The notes below the pieces were generated by a model that saw only the letters and a list, made by a program, of their open reading frames with translations, was not told the DNA's origin and searched no databases. Below, in pieces: positions 31,937-36,644 of a DNA stretch of 36,644 nt (within the stretch, counting starts at the first letter, position 1; each line of letters starts with the position of its first letter). The DNA comes from a virus: positions 1-36,644 of IMG/VR virus record IMGVR_UViG_3300002053_000049; one strand, given 5' to 3'. Position numbers and translations under genes: made by a program.

Positions 31937-32680
31937 CTAGTCGTCATCGAAAGTTTCTATTCTCCCCTGCTGGGAGAGTTCGTAAGCCGCGGCGGCATTG
32001 TAGACTCCCAGCCTTACCAGGATCTGATCCCGGTATTCGTTCGCAATAATCCACCTGGGGGGATATTGTGAGCTGGCAGCTCTCACAGCGCCGGCGTTGA
32101 TCAGTTCAGCGGTAACAATGTTATTGTAGGATCTCAGCATTTCGCGGCGCTGATCCTTGCGATAATCCGCCTGGGCTGGCAGCAGGTCACCCCTCCCCCG
32201 ATCTTCCCACTTCTCGAGCCATACTTGGGCAAACCATACCGGCAGCCTAGCGCCTCCGATTCGCCAGTAGAATCTTGAGCCGTCAATTTCAACGCTGGGG
32301 GATTTACGGAAATCTTCCAGAATATCGAGGGTCTTGCCATGGAGTCCTTGCATCAGCCGGATCGTGGTCTGGCGCTCTTTTTCCAGGCGCATTTCGGTTT
32401 CCAGGCGGAATGACTCCTCGGAGATCGATCGAGCTGCGTTTGTTTCGGTCAGGCGCTGGGTCATCATTGATAGATACCAGTTCAGGATCCCAGGCACCAC
32501 AAAGAAGATCAAATAGACACCTGCTACCAGGAAGCCCACCAGAGCCCAGACAGGATTCCAGAAGTACGCATAAATCGCTATACCAGCCGGCCAAGTAAGG
32601 TCGAAAATAATCCGAATAGCGCCTTTTGCGTTACTCAGATCGTAAGTTTTTACCTTGCTTGCTTGCGAAACATAGTCCAT
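31937..32680 (-). CDS. Membrane protein with two helices, 247 aa
   Basis: Two hydrophobic helices (residues ~31-60: WPAGIAIYAYFWNPVWALVGFLVAG, VYLIFFVVPGIL) are followed by a long charged helical region (EESFRLETEMRLEKERQTTIRLMQ) and a soluble carboxyl part ending in QQGRIETFDDD. I do not recognise the family. No strong ribosome binding site. A role in the membrane late in infection or in superinfection exclusion could be imagined, without evidence. Confidence 0.55.
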   Translation of the reverse strand: MDYVSQASKVKTYDLSNAKGAIRIIFDLTWPAGIAIYAYFWNPVWALVGFLVAGVYLIFFVVPGILNWYLSMMTQRLTETNAARSISEESFRLETEMRLEKERQTTIRLMQGLHGKTLDILEDFRKSPSVEIDGSRFYWRIGGARLPVWFAQVWLEKWEDRGRGDLLPAQADYRKDQRREMLRSYNNIVTAELINAGAVRAASSQYPPRWIIANEYRDQILVRLGVYNAAAAYELSQQGRIETFDDD

Positions 32681-32709
32681 TTGAAAAAGTGGGATATAGA
32701 ATTTCGGAG

Positions 32710-32732
32710 GGGGAGAGGTCCCAGATCTCCCC
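32710..32732 (-). other. Short GC-rich hairpin between two leftward genes
   Basis: GGGGAGA (32710-32716) and TCTCCCC (32726-32732) are complementary, with nine bases between them. It follows the stop codon of the gene at 32733-33125. No U run; possibly a weak attenuator. Confidence 0.35.
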
Positions 32733-33125
32733 TTACTTGGTGATCATTGGCAGCCTTACATGATTACAGAACGGGCGATAAACCACCCCTAATAAATAGG
32801 CTTCGATCGTAGTTGGTCCAAAGGAAATATATGCTTCGGTGATCTGGTATAAGCCGGGCTTACAGAAGCGACCGGAAAAGAGTACGTCAAATTTACCATC
32901 CGGGCGCTGAATAATTTCGACTTGATTCAGCTCCACTTCCCAGATCTGATATGTCCCGATCTCCCTTAGTCTTACCACGCCTCGAAAAGCCCATGGGTAA
33001 GGCTCTTGCGGATCTGCCCAATAGATTTTTATCAGTCCGGGTTCCGTAAGAGTGTAAGGATTGCCAACCCGAGCGGGCAGAATCGTTGATAGGACAACGA
33101 TTAATGATAGTAAGGTATGGATCAT
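32733..33125 (-). CDS. Putative exported protein, 130 aa
   Basis: Starts in an ATGA overlap with the preceding gene. MIHTLLSLIVVLSTILPARVG looks like a signal peptide (hydrophobic core, small residues before a likely cut near Ala-Arg). The rest (YTLTEPGLIKIYWADPQEPYPW, FSGRFCKPGLYQITEAYISFGPTTIEAYLLG) is beta-rich with two Cys. Function unknown. Phage exported proteins can act on the host envelope. Confidence 0.6.
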   Translation of the reverse strand: MIHTLLSLIVVLSTILPARVGNPYTLTEPGLIKIYWADPQEPYPWAFRGVVRLREIGTYQIWEVELNQVEIIQRPDGKFDVLFSGRFCKPGLYQITEAYISFGPTTIEAYLLGVVYRPFCNHVRLPMITK

Positions 33126-33730
33126 CGTATATCCCCTATATCTAGCGATAGTTGCGGTTTTTGTAATCCTGGATAGTTCGCGTACCAGGCTTGTAGATAG
33201 CGGCGTTCTTTATTTCGCAGCTTCTGAGAGAATTGTTTTACAAGTTCGGGATCCATTCCCATCAGTCCAGGGTAAGATCTCACGACTATTTCAAATTCCT
33301 GATCTGAAGGCCAGGTGTCAACGCGCATCAGTTGAATAGCGAAACGCCCATCCACGTTATAGTTAACTTTGATCTCGAGCCCCCGGGGCAGCACGACTTC
33401 AGCCGGCGATCCTGGCTTCTGTTTTGCTTGTTCGTCTATTTCTGCTAGGATTCTTTTCAGGTCGGTCATGGTTTCATCCTCCGGTAACCCTAAAAATCTT
33501 GCTAACAGTCGGTAATCATCTTTGCTGACATAAAGACAGGTATCGGCACCCTGCCCCTGGACGACTTCCGCCTTAAATGTGGGGTGGCCGCGATGAAATT
33601 CTAACAATTGATCCCAGGTAATTGTAATCCCCGAAAGATCCGAGCTACAAGGTATCAAGATAAGCCCTCGTTGCCTCGAGAACGAATTGCACATTCCATT
33701 CGATATCACTATCCAGGTGAGAGTCGACAT
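33122..33730 (-). CDS. Hypothetical protein, about 180-202 aa
   Basis: The ATG at 33730 has no clear ribosome binding site and lies 86 bases inside the upstream gene. A TTG at 33658 follows GAGGG eight bases upstream and gives a start just before the upstream stop, so it is a better candidate (MIPCSSDLSGITITWDQLLEF). The product is alpha/beta, soluble, with a helical middle (DLKRILAEIDEQAKQK) and SLDIGDIR at the end. No known family. Confidence 0.55.
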   Translation of the reverse strand: MSTLTWIVISNGMCNSFSRQRGLILIPCSSDLSGITITWDQLLEFHRGHPTFKAEVVQGQGADTCLYVSKDDYRLLARFLGLPEDETMTDLKRILAEIDEQAKQKPGSPAEVVLPRGLEIKVNYNVDGRFAIQLMRVDTWPSDQEFEIVVRSYPGLMGMDPELVKQFSQKLRNKERRYLQAWYANYPGLQKPQLSLDIGDIR

Positions 33731-34124
33731 AGTTCATCAGGAAAGCCAGCAGCTGATCGGGATCTAGTGTATCGAATCCGAGCTCGAGCATTTTGGCATA
33801 ATGATCCTTTTCCACGATCGGAGCCCGGCGCTGATCAAGCCAGGCGCGTAGCATACGCTTTTCGTGGTTCATGTGACCCATGGCGGAAATGACCTTTGCT
33901 TTCCATTCCTGATACTCTCGGGGAGTCATTCGCTGCCTTGTGATCGGATTATAGCGATTAGGCTGGGAGAGCTGGGACTCCATTTCCTGGGTTGCCTGGA
34001 TGATCTCAGATATCCTAGTTTTGGCTTCCATAATGTTATTGGGCTCGAGAAAAATATCTCTCGATCGCTTCCTGGGCTGCCCATCCTGCCGGCGTGGTCT
34101 ATATTGTTTCGAGTTGTAATTCAC
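33645..34124 (-). CDS. Hypothetical helical protein, 159 aa
   Basis: Starts GTG at 34124 with an AAGGAAGG site. The first 25 residues are basic and probably disordered (NSKQYRPRRQDGQPRKRSRD). Then long helices (EAKTRISEIIQATQEMESQLSQ, then PREYQEWKAKVISAMGHMNHEKRMLRAWLDQRR, then the carboxyl domain) suggest a DNA-binding or replication-linked accessory protein. Overlaps the upstream gene by 26 bases. Not recognised. Confidence 0.6.
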   Translation of the reverse strand: MNYNSKQYRPRRQDGQPRKRSRDIFLEPNNIMEAKTRISEIIQATQEMESQLSQPNRYNPITRQRMTPREYQEWKAKVISAMGHMNHEKRMLRAWLDQRRAPIVEKDHYAKMLELGFDTLDPDQLLAFLMNYVDSHLDSDIEWNVQFVLEATRAYLDTL

Positions 34125-34374
34125 ATTGCCTTCCTTTTTCTAGTTTTCTGATGATTGTTTGGGCTCGTTTGTAATATCTTTCCCCGCGGATAAAATTCCG
34201 TTGGGACCAGAGATATAAGTTTGCATCGAAGATGATCGATTGCAGCTCTTCGACCAATCCTTGATCTGCCCAGGGTTTATTTCGGTATGGTTTCGTTGAT
34301 AATAGGTGCCTGGGACCGTCAACGGTCTGCCAATACATAATGCAATCTGAGCCATGCTCTGGACAGGGAAGCAT
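34099..34374 (-). CDS. Hypothetical protein, 91 aa
   Basis: ATG overlaps the preceding stop by one base (TAATG). It begins MLPCPEHGSDCIMYWQTVDG, with a Cys/His pair that could bind zinc with only two or three ligands, then becomes helical (WADQGLVEELQSIIFDANLYLW). No known family. Confidence 0.55.
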   Translation of the reverse strand: MLPCPEHGSDCIMYWQTVDGPRHLLSTKPYRNKPWADQGLVEELQSIIFDANLYLWSQRNFIRGERYYKRAQTIIRKLEKGRQCELQLETI

Positions 34375-34565
34375 TATTGCCCCTCCCTGGATATATCTTC
34401 TCCGATCCTGGCACCTTTCCAGAGTTGGAGCGCAGGATTACAGATCTCGCAAGTTTGTTCGTGTTCTCGCAGATTCCGGGCTGCCTGGATAACCCCTCGA
34501 TTGTCGCCTTCTCGCAGCGCCTTGAAATGGGCTGCCTGTAAAGTGTTTTTTAGTAAACAGTTCAT
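34374..34565 (-). CDS. Small CxxC protein, 63 aa
   Basis: Small protein with a helical amino part (KNTLQAAHFKALREG, RGVIQAARNLREHEQ) and a CxxC (TCEICNP). The stop is shared with the next gene's start (TAATG). A GGGG site lies upstream of the ATG. Function unknown. Similar small Cys proteins are common in phage early operons. Confidence 0.55.
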   Translation of the reverse strand: MNCLLKNTLQAAHFKALREGDNRGVIQAARNLREHEQTCEICNPALQLWKGARIGEDISREGQ

Positions 34566-34577
34566 TATGTGTATCCC

Positions 34578-35426
34578 CTAATCTAAGGTGAATAATGGTA
34601 CATTGGCAAGCTCTATTCTTTTCTTTGCCAGATCTATGTATTTCGAAGCGATTTCGAAGCCAATAAAGAGCCGATTGTTTTCTTTTGCCATTTTTAGCGT
34701 GGTGCCGGCACCTGCAAGCGGATCCAAGATAACATCTTCTGGATTACTCCAAGAGCGGATCTGATCGGCAGCCAGAGCCTCGGGAAAAGTGGCTGGGTGT
34801 CCGTGGGATATCTTGTCTCCCTGATTACCGTATCCTACGGAATACTGCCAGATATTGAAACGTTTACCCAGCTTTTCGCCTTCATCCTCGTACCAGATCT
34901 GAGTCCTGAGATTACCGTTTGGATCCCTGCGGGTGCGAATTTTGCTCCACTTTGTTCCCCACCAGCGATTTTCTCGATCCTTGATCGGATTAAAAGTCTT
35001 GGGTATGCCCTTCGAGAAGATAAACATATATTCCCAGATCTGGAAATATTTATCATTGCTCGGGTAGCTTGGACCGCTTTTCATGTAAATCATAGTATCG
35101 TGAAGGCGAAATCCGATTTCTTTGAAAGCCAGAGCCTGGCGCATACTTTCGCCCGATTCCCCGGTTTCATCGGTTTGGTCACCTGTCACCCAGACCACGA
35201 CTCCACCTGTCTTTGTGACCCGGAAGAGCCCCTGGATGATCTTCGGCAGTTCGATTTTGCTGAAGATCTGATAATCGAAGTCTTTGTACTCTCGCATTTC
35301 CCCATAGGGTGGGGATGTGAGAGTCATATCGATAGAGTCGTCTGGAAGCTGGGCGATAAGTTCAGCTGCGTTTCCCTGGATTATTTGATTGCAGAACGCC
35401 TTCGGAGTTCCTAAGTGAAACGGCAT
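34578..35426 (-). CDS. Beta-class DNA methyltransferase (N4-cytosine or N6-adenine), 282 aa
   Basis: The catalytic motif TSPPYGEMREY is at residues 37-47 and the SAM motif DPLAGAGTT at about 235-243, so the order catalytic-then-SAM is that of the beta class. TSPPY is typical of N4-cytosine enzymes but is also found in adenine enzymes of this class. The region between (residues ~115-200) would hold target recognition. GGGAGG lies eight bases before the ATG. It follows the small membrane gene closely. It probably protects phage DNA from restriction. Site specificity cannot be read. Confidence 0.85.
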   Translation of the reverse strand: MPFHLGTPKAFCNQIIQGNAAELIAQLPDDSIDMTLTSPPYGEMREYKDFDYQIFSKIELPKIIQGLFRVTKTGGVVVWVTGDQTDETGESGESMRQALAFKEIGFRLHDTMIYMKSGPSYPSNDKYFQIWEYMFIFSKGIPKTFNPIKDRENRWWGTKWSKIRTRRDPNGNLRTQIWYEDEGEKLGKRFNIWQYSVGYGNQGDKISHGHPATFPEALAADQIRSWSNPEDVILDPLAGAGTTLKMAKENNRLFIGFEIASKYIDLAKKRIELANVPLFTLD

Positions 35427-35438
35427 TGCTGCCCTCCC

Positions 35439-35702
35439 CTACATGGTGAAATATAAAATGATGGATATCCCTACCAGGATCCCGAAGATTGCCCAGAGAA
35501 TCAGCCTTCGATTACAGCGCCGGTTATCTTCGATACTCCAATAAAGATCGTGGATTGCAACATATTTCCGATGATCACCTGTCTTAATGCCCTCTTCTAA
35601 TGAGCAAAATAGCATATAGGCCAGATCTTCTTTTTCAATATCAGTCAGATCGTGGGAGATCCGCAAGGATTTCTCCAATGAGTCGAGGTTTACTTTTGTC
35701 AT
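35439..35702 (-). CDS. Small protein with carboxyl membrane anchor, 87 aa
   Basis: Starts 62 bases inside the helicase-loader gene. The amino part is polar and helical (SLEKSLRISHDLTDIEKEDLAYMLFCSLEEG); the end (RRLILWAIFGILVGISIILYFTM) is a single membrane helix preceded by Arg. A tail-anchored cytoplasmic protein is likely. Function unknown. Confidence 0.6.
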   Translation of the reverse strand: MTKVNLDSLEKSLRISHDLTDIEKEDLAYMLFCSLEEGIKTGDHRKYVAIHDLYWSIEDNRRCNRRLILWAIFGILVGISIILYFTM

Positions 35703-36180
35703 GGCCGGCCTCCAATTGCAACAAATTGAGGGGTGTTTTTATCTTAGCGACCTCACGCTCTAGCAGCTGATCGTAATGCTTCAGGAAGTGAGCGCGCATC
35801 AGATCTAGATCGGTTGTATTGCATATTTCCTTCCAGCCCAGCCCCTTTACGACTCTCATGGTGAGCTCTGGCAGGTCTGGGGTTCCGTAGGAATGAACAC
35901 GCGGAATCTCTTCCAATACCATCCCCCAGGCTTCTATCGCGGCCGGCAGACCCCCGCTTATCTTGCGGATCTCGATCATAGCCTGGCGGAGTTCGGAAAT
36001 CGTTGGAAAAAACTTGCTATTCATTATGTGGTAGTAAGCCGCCTGGGTGAGCTCTTCAGGCGGGATATCCGACAGAGCTTTCACGTAAATATGTACGGTA
36101 AATTCGGTGAGTTCGAAACCTGGGTAAGCAGCTCCCAGGATCCCCAGCACTTCTACGATTTTTTGCTCTTTATTCTCCAC
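35641..36180 (-). CDS. Replicative helicase loader/inhibitor (G39P-like), 179 aa
   Basis: Starts GTG at 36180 after GGAGGGG. The amino part (MENKEQKIVEVLGILGAAYPGFELTEFTVHIYVKALSDIPPEELTQ, then FPTISELRQAMIE) follows the layout of the SPP1 G39P/loader family: a helical bundle around 'ayP.f' and 'L.dip.e.l..a....i....fPti.el', which binds the replicative helicase and ssDNA-initiator protein. Place just after a probable replication protein supports the call. The protein overlaps the upstream gene by 11 bases. Confidence 0.65.
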   Translation of the reverse strand: MENKEQKIVEVLGILGAAYPGFELTEFTVHIYVKALSDIPPEELTQAAYYHIMNSKFFPTISELRQAMIEIRKISGGLPAAIEAWGMVLEEIPRVHSYGTPDLPELTMRVVKGLGWKEICNTTDLDLMRAHFLKHYDQLLEREVAKIKTPLNLLQLEAGHDKSKPRLIGEILADLPRSD

Positions 36181-36643
36181 TATGCCCCTCCACGTATTTT
36201 TGTATGCCTCGGAAAGACTTCGGCATTGGTTCGGCGCTTTCAGCCTGGCGCGCAGGTGGAATCATTTCATTGATTGCCCATTCATAAAGCCAGGTAAGAT
36301 TATCTTTCCGGTATTGTTGCCCATTCCTGGCAGTTCGATTCGTCCAAGCAAGCCAGTATTTTGACAATTCGAGCTGCCAGGAATCGCCCCAGCGGTCCAA
36401 CAAGATTCGCATGGTATCGATGACGGTTGCATAATCCCGAACACCTGGAATCATCCCCGTAACGTCTTTATAGCTCTGCAAGGTGCAATCTTCGAGGGCT
36501 TCTTTCGGGTTTTCTGGATATTTGTAATGTCCTGGGGGATCCGGCGATGACGAAGCCGCTGTCCCCCTCCCCCTCTCAGACTCTCCCCCTCCCTTAACTT
36601 CTTCTTCCTCCTTACGCGAGTCTATATCTTTTTGTTTAAGTGT
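36170..36643 (-). CDS. Replication initiator-type protein, carboxyl part (cut by window edge)
   Basis: The frame is open to the window's right edge, so the amino part is missing; there is no ATG near the start. The visible part opens with a charged linker (KQKDIDSRKEEEEVK, then Gly/Ser/Pro-rich) and continues with YPENPKEALEDCTLQSYK, then a helical domain (MRILLDRWGDSWQLELSKYWLAWTNRTARNGQQYRKDNLTWLYEWAINEM). A flexible linker followed by a helical carboxyl domain that lies before the helicase loader fits a DnaD- or G38P-like replisome organiser. The call rests on context and shape, not a clear motif. Confidence 0.55.
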   Translation of the reverse strand, partial: TLKQKDIDSRKEEEEVKGGGESERGRGTAASSSPDPPGHYKYPENPKEALEDCTLQSYKDVTGMIPGVRDYATVIDTMRILLDRWGDSWQLELSKYWLAWTNRTARNGQQYRKDNLTWLYEWAINEMIPPARQAESAEPMPKSFRGIQKYVEGHSGE

Positions 36644-36644
36644 C

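Noticed and set aside
34797-35414. Rightward open frame of 205 codons
   Set aside because: It is antisense to the beta-class methyltransferase, whose motifs are intact.

Overview
This window is a large piece of a tailed double-stranded DNA bacteriophage (or prophage) with a long non-contractile, siphovirus-like tail. A tape-measure gene of about 1,030 codons is preceded by a tail-tube gene and a tail assembly chaperone pair, and no sheath gene is seen. Base composition is near 50% GC, ribosome binding sites are good (AAAGGAG, GGAGG), and most genes overlap by 1-29 bases. The host cannot be read directly. A G39P-like helicase-loader gene and the style of the structural proteins point weakly to a Gram-positive or Chloroflexota-like host. 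No integrase, repressor, tRNA, CRISPR array or recognisable lysis gene is seen. Terminase and portal would lie left of base 1, and the rest of the replication module right of base 36644.

Layout. (1) 1-7 kb, rightward: two multidomain 'polyvalent' proteins. One ends in an HExxH zincin protease. The other combines an HD phosphohydrolase-like domain and a ddrB/ParB-like domain. Their domains are separated by six copies of a 13-residue motif, K-H-L-P-G-Q-H-D-Q-x-x-H-x. Small connector-type genes lie between them. The first ~620 bases carry a repeat that looks like an assembly fault and breaks the first gene. (2) 7-9.6 kb: prohead protease (frameshifted or deleted), a nested scaffold gene, and the major capsid protein. 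(3) 9.7-13.9 kb: a glycosylation cassette inside the structural operon (GT-A-like transferase, DegT-family enzyme with His for Lys, and a GT-B + GT2 + GT2 protein) that runs in frame into a head protein. (4) 14.4-29.3 kb: head-tail connector, tail tube protein with a beta-propeller, tail chaperones with a candidate +1 frameshift, tape measure, distal tail/hub, lectin-like and fibre proteins. (5) 29.34-29.78 kb: a gene-free convergence zone with three hairpins, one a good terminator. (6) 29.8-36.6 kb, leftward: replication initiator C-terminus, helicase loader, two DNA methyltransferases, a zinc/HTH protein, a PD-(D/E)xK-type nuclease, and several unknown or membrane proteins.

How it works together. 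The right arm starts replication and modifies or cuts DNA. The left arm builds the head and tail, and probably glycosylates a surface component. The polyvalent proteins sit in the head morphogenesis region and, by analogy with known polyvalent proteins, may be packaged in the virion and delivered with the DNA. The strongest leads are the six-copy His-rich linker motif, the tightly bounded +1 frameshift site at 18102-18106, the glycosyltransferase/head-protein fusion, the exact 18-residue repeats in the protein at 26400, and a strong excess of GATC across both arms.
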